DNA of 64,000 nucleotides, taken from positions 1-64,000 of the forward strand of contig OMWC01000019.1 of the NCBI GenBank assembly GCA_900314655.1, in the 5' to 3' direction. Both the position numbers and the translations under genes were made by a program. Below the pieces are notes generated by a model. That model saw only the letters and a list, made by a program, of their open reading frames with translations, had not been told where the DNA came from and ran no database searches. This document shows positions 1 to 9,176 of the stretch, piece by piece; the first letter of the stretch is position 1, and every line of letters starts with the position of its first letter. This DNA is from an uncultured Prevotellaceae bacterium (GTDB lineage Bacteria; Bacteroidota; Bacteroidia; Bacteroidales; Bacteroidaceae).

Positions 1-417
1 GGTAAGTGAAAATTCTGACATGGCAAAATCCTGGGCAACTTTTTGTTGCTCAGGCACTTATAAATAATGTTAAACTATAGTGTTGCGGAATTAAGGTTAG
101 TTATTAAATAAAAAATTGCACCGCAAAGTTATATACATTATTTAAAATTAGAACAAATCTAAGTTACAGAAACTTTATTGTCAGTTTCACACTTAAAATC
201 AATCCAAATATGCTACGCCAAATAAACAATAAGCGACAAAAATGATACAAAAAGGGATTAACGTTCTGCTTTTGTAGGCATAAAAGAAAGAAATAACAAC
301 AGAGCAAACACATTCCAGTGTGTCTGCTACGAACATTTTTCAAACGCAAAAAATCTTCACCTCAAGGTGTAAATGCCTACAAGACAGGGAGCTATGGTGA
401 AGGGTTGGGGAATGTGC
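1..417. other. gene-free AT-rich stretch with hairpin
   Basis: I see no convincing gene in this stretch. It is AT-rich and contains a hairpin at 30-54 (arms 30-39 and 45-54, 10 bp with one G-T pair, 5-nt loop) with no T-run on either side, so it is more likely a leader structure than a terminator. On the minus strand it lies downstream of the promoter at 124-157, so it would fall in the leader of a leftward gene beyond the window edge. Near 353-404 a CTTCACC...GGTGAAG inverted repeat resembles the terminator arms at 2319-2379. Confidence 0.5.
124..157 (-). promoter_or_regulatory. leftward Bacteroidota-type promoter
   Basis: Read on the minus strand, this is TTTG (157-154), a 22-nt spacer, then TAACTTTG (131-124), a good match to the Bacteroidota pattern TTTG-N19-22-TAnnTTTG. 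It points left, away from the DUF3990 cassette, so it probably drives a gene beyond position 1. The start site would be near 118-120. Confidence 0.5.
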
Positions 418-633
418 TTATTTCCCCAAACCTAACTGAATTTCGCGGATAACATCATCTACGATATATAAATCACCAAAAGTGTAAAGAAGGGTTGACG
501 GGTCGTGGAGTCGTTCATTGGTCTTGGATGTGTAGAAAATATCCAAAGCCCTTTCCGGCGTAATGTCAAGACGCTCCGAAAGTAAAGTAACAATACGTCC
601 TATTTTGTTCCACATCAATATATCGCTCAGCAT
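418..633 (-). CDS. DUF3791 family protein (downstream copy)
   Basis: This 71-residue soluble protein matches what I know of DUF3791: an N-terminal segment like SDILMWNKIGRIV, a central TPERALDIFYTSKTNERLHD, and a C-terminal GDLYIVDDVIREI. There is no signal peptide or membrane segment. It is the last gene of a three-gene leftward cassette and starts 2 nt after the stop of the DUF3990 gene, so the two are surely co-transcribed and probably translationally coupled. DUF3791 proteins are small partners that recur next to DUF3990 proteins in Bacteroidota and Firmicutes. Their function is not established. By analogy with toxin-antitoxin layout it could be an antitoxin or specificity partner, which is inference only. 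Confidence 0.8.
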   Translation of the reverse strand: MLSDILMWNKIGRIVTLLSERLDITPERALDIFYTSKTNERLHDPSTLLYTFGDLYIVDDVIREIQLGLGK

Positions 634-635
634 AA

Positions 636-1127
636 CTATTTAATTAAAACAGATTTCTGAAAAATGAGATACTTATCCACCACGGCTTGTTTCAGAATGC
701 ATATTTGATTATTGGGGCGATGCTTTGCCAGTTCCCCAAGTGCTTTTTCTTCACTAATCTGACCAGCCTTGAAGGCTTCTACTGTATCAATCACCCGATC
801 GTTGGCTACACCTCCTTCGATGATGTCATAGTCTTTCCATACCTTTAGTCCATCCCTACAGTCCACTATAAAGTGGAGCCATTCACTGTCGTATTTTTCA
901 AAGTGTTTATAACGAAACTCCTTAATGGCATTGTCTAAGTCGAAAAGATATTCATTGATAACGCCGGAAGCATCCATCAAGTATCTGCTTTTTATTTCAG
1001 CCCATGTCCTGGCCTGGGTTCTGATGTCAGTCACATAGAATCCTTTGCCGAAATCTAGATTATCGCGTCCTACAGTAACTAAAGGTGCAATAATCTCTTG
1101 TGTAGCACCATGATAGACTTTCCTCAT
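636..1127 (-). CDS. DUF3990 protein, ADP-ribosyltransferase-like
   Basis: This 163-residue soluble protein opens with KVYHGATQ and continues with DFGKGFYVTDIRTQARTWAE. The first block (H6) and second block (Y31, T33, with Q38 and W42) are the signature I associate with DUF3990, a family placed near ADP-ribosyltransferase folds that use a histidine and a tyrosine to hold NAD. Later acidic residues, for example in the FEKYDSEW stretch, could supply the third position, but I cannot assign one by eye. Its start codon overlaps the stop of the upstream DUF3791 gene by 4 nt. A role as effector or toxin modifying a host or phage target is plausible but unproven. No export signal is visible, so it acts in the cytoplasm. 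Confidence 0.8.
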   Translation of the reverse strand: MRKVYHGATQEIIAPLVTVGRDNLDFGKGFYVTDIRTQARTWAEIKSRYLMDASGVINEYLFDLDNAIKEFRYKHFEKYDSEWLHFIVDCRDGLKVWKDYDIIEGGVANDRVIDTVEAFKAGQISEEKALGELAKHRPNNQICILKQAVVDKYLIFQKSVLIK

Positions 1128-1387
1128 CGTTGTATTGCATTTTTGGCTTCCCAGATGTCCAAAGCTCCCAGCACGTCTTCTGTCACATGCTGGCGGCTTT
1201 GTGTGTGCAGACCGTCATAGCATTTCAGAATAAAACCGTCAATCAACCCGACGCGTTTCATTCTGTTGTACATCTCAGTTGTAGAGACATTTCTTTGTCG
1301 CGCAGCGGATTCAATGCATGAGGAAGCAAATATCATTTTGCTTTCCTGTTTTTCTCTTGCTTTGCTATGTGTTGTTCTTAATCCCAT
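1124..1387 (-). CDS. DUF3791 family protein (upstream copy)
   Basis: The recognisable DUF3791 core begins at MIFASSCIESAARQRNVS and runs through YDGLHTQSRQHVTEDVLGAL. The frame starts at 1387 (87 residues), but the internal Met at 1336 would give a 70-residue protein that begins where the family usually begins, so either start is possible. The promoter box at 1405-1412 puts the transcript start near 1400, about 13 nt before the first ATG. This copy differs from the downstream DUF3791: here the core is YNRMKRVGLIDGFILKCYD, there it is LDIFYTSKTNERLHD. The cassette therefore carries two diverged partners of the same family flanking one DUF3990 protein. Confidence 0.75.
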   Translation of the reverse strand: MGLRTTHSKAREKQESKMIFASSCIESAARQRNVSTTEMYNRMKRVGLIDGFILKCYDGLHTQSRQHVTEDVLGALDIWEAKNAIQR

Positions 1388-1404
1388 TGTTGTATATTTG
1401 TCGG

Positions 1405-1435
1405 CAAATATAATGTTTTTTCTCGAAATAACAAA
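1405..1435 (-). promoter_or_regulatory. promoter of the DUF3791-DUF3990 cassette
   Basis: Read on the minus strand, TTTG (1435-1432) is followed by exactly 19 nt and TATATTTG (1412-1405). This is a near-ideal Bacteroidota housekeeping promoter placed just ahead of the three-gene cassette. I see no operator-like inverted repeat beyond the AT-rich sequence itself. Confidence 0.65.
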
Positions 1436-1446
1436 AAAAGAGAGTA

Positions 1447-1860
1447 TTATTTATTAAAACGCCAAGGCTTAAGTATCCAATCGATGAAATTTTGCACTCC
1501 GTTTGATGATGCATTGGGAGCTATGAAGAAGGGTAACTGGAGACCCACCCCAGCCCAACTGGAGACCCACCCCTGCCCAACTGGAGACCCACCCCTGCCC
1601 TCCCTGTTTAGGGAGGGAGCCTTGCGAATGGGGCATTCGTAAATGTGCCATTTACGCATCGTAAACGATAGAGTTACGCCTCGTAAATGGTACATTTAGA
1701 GTTCAATAATGCCTTATCTAAATCGTCTGAATAACAGGAGTGACTACAAACTAAATTAGTTTGTTCTCCTTCCGATGATACTTTGACCTCCGTTTGATGA
1801 TGTTTTGAGGTACAAACTAAATTACTTTGTACCCGGAGGAATGAAAAAAAACAGGAGATC
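1447..1860. repeat. mosaic of short palindromic repeats, no gene
   Basis: This stretch holds no believable gene; short open frames here are low-complexity shadows of repeats. It contains three tandem copies of a unit like CTGGAGACCCACCCCTGCCC (about 1530-1600), a GC-rich hairpin (1598-1617), TTTACG/CGTAAA palindromes around 1640-1700, the palindrome ACAAACTAA-A-TTAGTTTGT (1746-1764), a variant of it near 1811-1831, and two copies of CTCCGTTTGATGATG (about 1497 and 1790). The mixture looks like an assembly site for intergenic repeat families. Confidence 0.6.
1584..1619 (+). repeat. 36-bp GC-rich hairpin repeat, copy 1
   Basis: This 36-bp segment is identical to 9093-9128. It starts with GAGACCCACCCCTGCC and contains a hairpin with arms CCCTCCCT and AGGGAGGG around GTTT. 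Diverged relatives occur inside coding sequences at 9230-9262, 23374-23415 and 24975-25012. Confidence 0.85.
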
Positions 1861-1864
1861 ACAT

Positions 1865-1991
1865 CTTTTATGTAAAGCATCCGTATGACACGGATGTGTC
1901 AGTGGCCGTTCCTCCCCCGTCTTCAAACAAGTTTGCATCCTGTGGAAGAACAACCGCTGACAGCCTTGACAGGCCTAACTTTACATAAAAG
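1865..1991 (+). repeat. structured palindromic element A
   Basis: The ends form a perfect 13-bp inverted repeat (CTTTTATGTAAAG at 1865-1877, complement at 1979-1991). Inside are a hairpin CATCCGT/ACGGATG (1878-1896, 5-nt loop), a helix TGTCAGTGG/CCGCTGACA (1897-1905 with 1954-1962) and a small hairpin CAAAC/GTTTG (about 1924-1935). Element B at 2168-2291, read on the opposite strand, has the same order of parts. At several paired positions both partners change together between A and B, which argues for selection on a folded RNA or DNA hairpin. I do not recognise it as a named RNA family. Confidence 0.75.
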
Positions 1992-2055
1992 CAAAAACCT
2001 TGAAAACCGTAGTTTTGAACGATAATGATGACGAAAACGATAACCTTAACGTTAA

Positions 2056-2127
2056 CCTTCATCTTTCATCTTTCATCCTTCATCCTTCATCCTTCATCCT
2101 TAACCTTTAACCTTTAACCTTTAACCT
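2056..2127. repeat. tandem 7-bp repeat array
   Basis: About ten 7-bp units drift from TTCATCT through TTCATCC to TTAACCT. Imperfect units of this kind recur beside other genes here (10650-10684, 12936-12990, 20735-20763) and inside coding sequence (24448-24478). There are no unique spacers, so this is not a CRISPR array. It sits between the two copies of the structured palindromic element. Confidence 0.8.
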
Positions 2128-2167
2128 AAAAACCCTATATTTGAAACAAGGGTTTTTAAGGTTTTTA

Positions 2168-2291
2168 CATTTCTGTAAAGACGGGCTGAAGGACTGTCAG
2201 AAGATATGCATCGGCAGACGCAAGCTTGCTTGCAGGATGGCGGTGTGCAGCTTCTGACACATCCCTATGATAGGGATGCTTTACAGAAATG
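2168..2291 (-). repeat. structured palindromic element B
   Basis: The ends are a perfect 13-bp inverted repeat (CATTTCTGTAAAG at 2168-2180, complement at 2279-2291). On the minus strand the internal parts match element A in order: hairpin CATCCCT/AGGGATG, helix TGTCAGAAG/CTTCTGACA, and hairpin GCAAG/CTTGC. Compared with A the changes keep the pairing (outer stem, the G-C to C-G swap in the first hairpin, TGG/CCG to AAG/CTT in the helix, A-T to G-C in the small hairpin). Confidence 0.75.
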
Positions 2292-2318
2292 ATGTTTTCT
2301 TTGTTTTTTTCGCCAAAG

Positions 2319-2379
2319 AAAAACCCTTCACCGTAAAGCGCTGTGAGACAGAGTCATTGCGCCAGGGTGAAGGGTTTTT
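2319..2379 (-). terminator. terminator after the GH10-CE1 gene
   Basis: A perfect 14-bp inverted repeat (2319-2332 with 2366-2379, arms AAAAACCCTTCACC and its complement) lies 25 nt past the stop of the leftward GH10-CE1 gene. On the minus strand the second arm ends in a T-run. The loop is 33 nt with an inner GCGC pairing. It could also work on the plus strand. Confidence 0.65.
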
Positions 2380-2404
2380 AATTCTAAGTTCTTAACTTAA
2401 TAAT

Positions 2405-4579
<2,175 letters not shown>

Positions 4580-4595
4580 TTAATATTATAATTAA

Positions 4596-7079
4596 TTAGT
4601 TAGAAAAAAATTCATAGCTCTTTCCAGCCTTCGTCTTCACGTCGTATTCATAGACGGTGATGGAGGGTTGAGGGTTGGAGGACGAAGGTTGAAGTGAGGG
4701 TATATCAGCTCCCTTCAGCAGGGCGTTGGGACATTGGCCTTTGGCCTTACGGAGTCCCTTTCCTTTCAGGGGAACGGCAGAACGCAGACGGAGCACGCCG
4801 CCGATGGTGGAACGGACCGTGGCCTTCATCTTGAGTCCTTTACTTTCCGGTATAGAACTCTGTGACTTTGTGTCTTTGTGTTCCGTTAAACCACTCCATT
4901 CCATATCCACTTCAAAGCCACCGCGGGCACGAAGGCCTTTCACCTGGCCCTCGCCCCATGCATCGGGAAGGGCGGGAAGCAGATGAACCGCTCCGTCGTG
5001 ACTCTGCAGGAGCATTTCGGCAATGCCTGCCGTCGCACCGAAGTTTCCGTCAATCTGGAAAGGCGGATGGGCATCGAAGAGATTGGGGAACGTGCGTCCT
5101 TCGGGATATTGGAAGGCAGCGCGCTCGGAAGGCAGCAGCCTCAGCATATTCTGGATGATGCGGAAAGCATGGTTACCGTCCTGCATACGTGCCCAGAAAT
5201 TAATCTTCCAGCCCAGACTCCAGCCCGTGGCCATATCGCCACGCTGTTGCAGGGTGACGGCAGCGGCACGGAAGAGTTCCGGATGACTGTAGGGAGATAT
5301 CTGATTGCTGGGATAAAGTCCGTAGAGATGGGATATGTGGCGGTGTTCGTCCTTGGGATCATCACCGTCAACGAGCCATTCCTGCAACTGTCCATACTTG
5401 CCCACCTGCATAGGCGGCAGCAGGGCAATAGCCTTTCGAAGGGAGTCTTGCAGGGATTTGTCGGTCTTCAGGATTTCAGCGGAATGCAGAGCCTGCGTCA
5501 AGACATCGAAGACAATCTGGTTGTCCATCGTGCAACCGGCCGTAATGGGCGTGTCCTTACCCATGGGGCCATGCTCAGGGCTCACCGAGGGAGTGGTGAC
5601 AAGCCAACCGTATTGGGGATGAACCTGCATGAAATCGAGATAGAAAAGAGCCGCACCGCGCATCACGGGATACCACTGGCGCAGGAACTCGCGGTCACCA
5701 TTGAAGAGGTAATGCTGCCAAAGATGGGTGGTCAGCCAAGCTCCGCCATGGGGGAACATGCCCCAATAGGCACCGTCAACGGGTCCGGCAATGCGCCAAA
5801 GATCGGTATTGTGATGGGCCATCCAGCCACGGCAGCCATACATTTCGCGGGCCGTAGTGGCTCCCGTCTCACTCAAATCACGAATCATGGAAAACAACGG
5901 CCCAGTGGTTTCGGTGAGATTCGTCACCTCGGCTGGCCAATAGTTCATCTCGGCATTGATGTTGATGGTGTATTTCGAATCCCACGGGGCATTTACCTTG
6001 TCGTTCCATACGCCCTGCAAGTTGGCAGCCTGACCTCCCTTTTGGGAAGAAGAAATGAGCAGATAGCGTCCGTAATTGAACATCAGCGCCACCATTCCCA
6101 TATCCTGACTGTCCTTGAAAGCAGCCAGACGGCGGTCGGTGGGCAGCGTGGAAGTGCCGGGAAGCTCAAGGCTCACCTTATTATATTGGGGCTGATAAAT
6201 GGTTTCATGGCGAGATAACAGCTGCTCGAATGAAAGATTCTCCACTTTGCGGAGATAGTCGGCATTGCGTGCAGCAGCCTGCGCCGATACGTCGTGATAG
6301 TTTACGAAATTGGTAGCTGCCGAAATAAGCAGCGTCACCGTGGTAGCTTTCTTCACGAGGAGCGAATCGCCCGAGGCCTGAACCTCGCCGTCGGCAAGTA
6401 CCTTGGTGAGACATTCGGCATAGACACGGCCCGTAATGCCTTCGTGGTCAACGGGATCCACATGGGCCGTCAGCGTGTTTCCACGGGCTTCAGCCCTGGA
6501 AGGCAACGGACAATTATGCCGGAGCGAAAACGAAAGCGCACCCGGAACGGAGGCCGTGAGCTGCATCACCACGATGCCGTCGGCCAGCGAGGCAAAGGTC
6601 TTCCGCTCGAAACGGACACCCTGTTGCTCATAAGTGACGGTGGAGAGGGCTTTCGCCAGATTGAGTTCCCGGCGGTAATCCTTGACGGGAGCTTGCCCGT
6701 CGGCAAAGCGCAGGCGCAGACTGCCCAAGGTGAGATAGCGCATACCGTGAGGGCCGGTGATGAAATCCTTGTTGATGATATCCTCGGCTTCCTTCTCGCG
6801 GCCTTCGAATATCAGCCGACGTACTTCAGGCAAGCGTTGCAAGGAACGGGGACTGTTGTTGTGATGGGGTCCGCCGCTCCAGAAAGACTCTTCGTTGAGC
6901 TGGATTTCCTCTACGGCCGTACCGCCATAGACCATCGCCCCCATGTGGGAATTACCCAAAGGGAGAGCCTCCAACCATATCTTTGCCGGACTGTCGTACC
7001 ATAAGGTGTTCTCCGTTGCAGCACAGTGAAGGGTAGGCAGCGCACATAACAGGAGTATGCGTAGTAATCTTTTCAACAT
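4596..7079 (-). CDS. GH95 alpha-L-fucosidase/galactosidase family enzyme
   Basis: This exported protein of 827 residues has a signal peptide (about 1-21) and the full GH95 fold. The expected residues are present: the NIN motif (N373, N375) in [12 protein letters not shown], general acid E502 in TPSVSPEH, and D677 in [13 protein letters not shown]95 members remove alpha-1,2-L-fucose, and arabinoxylan-locus members can remove the chemically similar alpha-L-galactose, which fits this neighbourhood better. It is first in a two-gene unit with GH10-CE1. Two odd stretches interrupt the C-terminal sandwich: residues about 731-748 (DNA 4844-4890) and a proline/serine-rich stretch encoded by 4663-4694. 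Both are made of short repeats kept in frame. Confidence 0.9.
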   Translation of the reverse strand: MLKRLLRILLLCALPTLHCAATENTLWYDSPAKIWLEALPLGNSHMGAMVYGGTAVEEIQLNEESFWSGGPHHNNSPRSLQRLPEVRRLIFEGREKEAEDIINKDFITGPHGMRYLTLGSLRLRFADGQAPVKDYRRELNLAKALSTVTYEQQGVRFERKTFASLADGIVVMQLTASVPGALSFSLRHNCPLPSRAEARGNTLTAHVDPVDHEGITGRVYAECLTKVLADGEVQASGDSLLVKKATTVTLLISAATNFVNYHDVSAQAAARNADYLRKVENLSFEQLLSRHETIYQPQYNKVSLELPGTSTLPTDRRLAAFKDSQDMGMVALMFNYGRYLLISSSQKGGQAANLQGVWNDKVNAPWDSKYTININAEMNYWPAEVTNLTETTGPLFSMIRDLSETGATTAREMYGCRGWMAHHNTDLWRIAGPVDGAYWGMFPHGGAWLTTHLWQHYLFNGDREFLRQWYPVMRGAALFYLDFMQVHPQYGWLVTTPSVSPEHGPMGKDTPITAGCTMDNQIVFDVLTQALHSAEILKTDKSLQDSLRKAIALLPPMQVGKYGQLQEWLVDGDDPKDEHRHISHLYGLYPSNQISPYSHPELFRAAAVTLQQRGDMATGWSLGWKINFWARMQDGNHAFRIIQNMLRLLPSERAAFQYPEGRTFPNLFDAHPPFQIDGNFGATAGIAEMLLQSHDGAVHLLPALPDAWGEGQVKGLRARGGFEVDMEWSGLTEHKDTKSQSSIPESKGLKMKATVRSTIGGVLRLRSAVPLKGKGLRKAKGQCPNALLKGADIPSLQPSSSNPQPSITVYEYDVKTKAGKSYEFFSN

Positions 7080-7132
7080 AGGTTTTTAACGTAATAAACT
7101 TTCGCCTTGAAAGGTAAGCAGAAAATCATTTG

Positions 7133-7140
7133 CAAAGATA
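7133..7140 (-). promoter_or_regulatory. promoter box for GH95 / GH10-CE1
   Basis: TATCTTTG on the minus strand, 54 nt before the GH95 start. No TTTG lies at the usual distance, which suggests activator dependence. Confidence 0.55.
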
Positions 7141-7268
7141 CTTATAAAAGGTGGAAAATCCTTTTTTCGGTGATACAAAAAACTTTTTCAACGTCACAAA
7201 ACGGCTAAAATGTTATAAAAAGTAAGATACTTGATACAATTAAAGAACACACGCACGTAAATATTTAC

Positions 7269-7276
7269 TATCTTTG
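7269..7276 (+). promoter_or_regulatory. promoter box for the CE1-GH43-GH10 unit
   Basis: TATCTTTG ends only 7 nt before the ATG at 7284. With the usual distance from this box to the start site, the mRNA would have almost no leader. The divergent minus-strand box lies at 7133-7140, leaving about 130 bp of shared control region. A good TTTG element at the usual spacing is missing. Confidence 0.55.
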
Positions 7277-7283
7277 CACAGTC

Positions 7284-9086
7284 ATGAATAAGAAACTTAT
7301 CTTCGGCATCGCAATGATGCTTTGTTGTACTAACCTCAGTGCACAAAACACAGTGCCCGCGACGAACATACGCGGCGCCCAGTATCCGCAAATCACTAAT
7401 GATCACCGCGGTGTGTTCCAACTACGTGCCCCACAGGCACAAGAAGTCATCGTCGATATCGGTGGCAAGAAGTATCCCATGAGCAAGAATGCCGACGGGA
7501 TATGGACAGCCACGACCGATCCGCTGATGAGCGGCATCAACTACTACTTCATGTACGTGGATGGCGTTCAGGTGAGCGACCCTGCTTCGGAGACGTTCTA
7601 CGGCTGCAGCCGGATGGCTTCGTGTATCGAAGTGCCTTACACGAACGACAAACGGTTTGAGCCTGCCGACGTGGCCCACGGCGAAACGGCCATGCGCCGC
7701 TATTACAGCAAGACGCATCAGGCATGGCGGCGGATGTTTGTCTATCTTCCCCCTTCCTATCAGCAACAGCGCGACCGCCAGTATCCGGTGCTCTATATCC
7801 TGCACGGCGGCGGTGAGGACGAACGCGGATGGGCTTTGCAGGGGCGCACCGACATCATCCTCGACAACCTGATTGCACAGGGCAAGGCCGAGGAGTTTAT
7901 CGTGGTGATGCCAGATGCCAACTGCCGTGACTTTGAAAAGGAACTTCTGGAGGAATGTATTCCCGTGGTGGAAAAGAACTACCGCGTGCTGGCCGATGCC
8001 GATCACAGGGCCATGGCCGGACTGTCGATGGGTGGACTCTATACGCTCAATACGACTATCAACCACCCCGAACTGTTCCGCTATGTAGGAGTGTTCAGCA
8101 GTGGCTGGTGGGCTAACACGCCCAAGGGCATGGAAAGCACCATGGGTGCCGAGCAATACTACCAGAAACTGGCAGCACGGCCCGACTACTACAACCGACA
8201 GTTCCGCGAGTTCTATATCACGATGGGCGGACAGGAAGACATCGCCTTCAACAACTGCCGCATCATGCGCGAACGCTTTGACAAGATAGGCATCAAACAC
8301 ACTTATTTCGAGACACCCGGCGGCCACACATGGCCCGTATGGAGGGAAAGCCTTTACCAGTTTGCCCAGCGTTTGTTCAAGGACAAAGTGGAACTGGCCA
8401 ATGGTGACTTTGCCAAGAACTATTACGCAAAACCCGCATCAGCCACTTCGAGCGTGGACGATCAGGGATTCATCCGCCGCTGGCGACTGCTGGAACCCAT
8501 CAGCAGGCCCGTACGTTCGAACAACGTCTTCACGGATTCTTATCTGCGCGAAGCCTTCAATACCCAGTATTTCAAGAACCAGATGACCATCGTGCCGAAG
8601 GATGGACAGAAGGTGAAGACCACCGTAGTACAAGAGGTGGTACCTCCAGGATTCGGCCGCGGACCCCGAATGCAGGAACCCCCGAAACCAGAATTCAAGA
8701 CCGTCAAGGAAACTCTTACCTGGCATGAGCTGGAGAGCAGCCGCTACAACGTGAAGCTGTTCCGCTTCGGTGAAGAATACAAGCAGCGTCTCTATGGCGT
8801 GCTCTATTGGGCTGTGACCGTGGTTGACTGTACGGAAGACATGACCGTGCGCCTGGCTGTAGGTAGCAATTCCTCTTCCATGTGGTGGGTGAACGGCAAG
8901 GAAGCCCTGCTGATGTCGGGCGACCGCCGTATGGTGGTTGACGACTGCACGAGTCCGCTCCTGACGCTGAAGAAGGGCCAGAACATCATCCGCGGAGCCA
9001 TTATCAACGGCCCGGGCATGAGCGACTTCTGCATCCGTCTGCTCGACGAGAAGGGGAAACCTGTCAAGAATATTACAATTAAATAA
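7284..9086 (+). CDS. CE1 esterase with C-terminal jelly roll
   Basis: This exported esterase of 600 residues is a probable acetylxylan or feruloyl esterase. The signal peptide is about 1-21. An N-terminal E-set/CBM48-like sandwich (about 35-120) precedes an alpha/beta-hydrolase module (about 130-365) with nucleophile S248 in AGLSMGG and H348 in GGHTW. A third region (about 385-600) looks like a beta-rich binding or jelly-roll domain that I cannot name. The ATG at 7284 is chosen because it gives the complete signal peptide. It leads a three-gene plus-strand unit with GH43 and GH10-CBM6, and its promoter is shared in divergent fashion with GH95. Acetyl versus feruloyl specificity cannot be read by eye. 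Confidence 0.88.
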   Translation: MNKKLIFGIAMMLCCTNLSAQNTVPATNIRGAQYPQITNDHRGVFQLRAPQAQEVIVDIGGKKYPMSKNADGIWTATTDPLMSGINYYFMYVDGVQVSDPASETFYGCSRMASCIEVPYTNDKRFEPADVAHGETAMRRYYSKTHQAWRRMFVYLPPSYQQQRDRQYPVLYILHGGGEDERGWALQGRTDIILDNLIAQGKAEEFIVVMPDANCRDFEKELLEECIPVVEKNYRVLADADHRAMAGLSMGGLYTLNTTINHPELFRYVGVFSSGWWANTPKGMESTMGAEQYYQKLAARPDYYNRQFREFYITMGGQEDIAFNNCRIMRERFDKIGIKHTYFETPGGHTWPVWRESLYQFAQRLFKDKVELANGDFAKNYYAKPASATSSVDDQGFIRRWRLLEPISRPVRSNNVFTDSYLREAFNTQYFKNQMTIVPKDGQKVKTTVVQEVVPPGFGRGPRMQEPPKPEFKTVKETLTWHELESSRYNVKLFRFGEEYKQRLYGVLYWAVTVVDCTEDMTVRLAVGSNSSSMWWVNGKEALLMSGDRRMVVDDCTSPLLTLKKGQNIIRGAIINGPGMSDFCIRLLDEKGKPVKNITIK

Positions 9087-9092
9087 AAAAAA

Positions 9093-9128
9093 GAGACCCA
9101 CCCCTGCCCTCCCTGTTTAGGGAGGGAG
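9093..9128 (+). repeat. 36-bp GC-rich hairpin repeat, copy 2
   Basis: This is an exact copy of 1584-1619, placed 7 nt after the CE1 stop codon. The hairpin CCCTCCCT-GTTT-AGGGAGGG is not followed by a long T-run, so it is not a clear terminator, though it may weaken read-through into GH43. Confidence 0.85.
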
Positions 9129-9176
9129 TTATTACTATTAAGCAATACAAAGAAACAATTAAATAATCCATTTGAA

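Noticed and set aside
1447..1695. Small protein gene on the minus strand
   Set aside because: The frame runs through tandem GC-rich repeats and palindromes; the peptide is low complexity with no family resemblance.
2056..2127. Possible CRISPR array
   Set aside because: The units are 7 bp with no spacers, and no cas genes are nearby.
4983..6218. Plus-strand open frame of 411 codons
   Set aside because: Shadow of the GH95 gene; no start context, promoter or family match.
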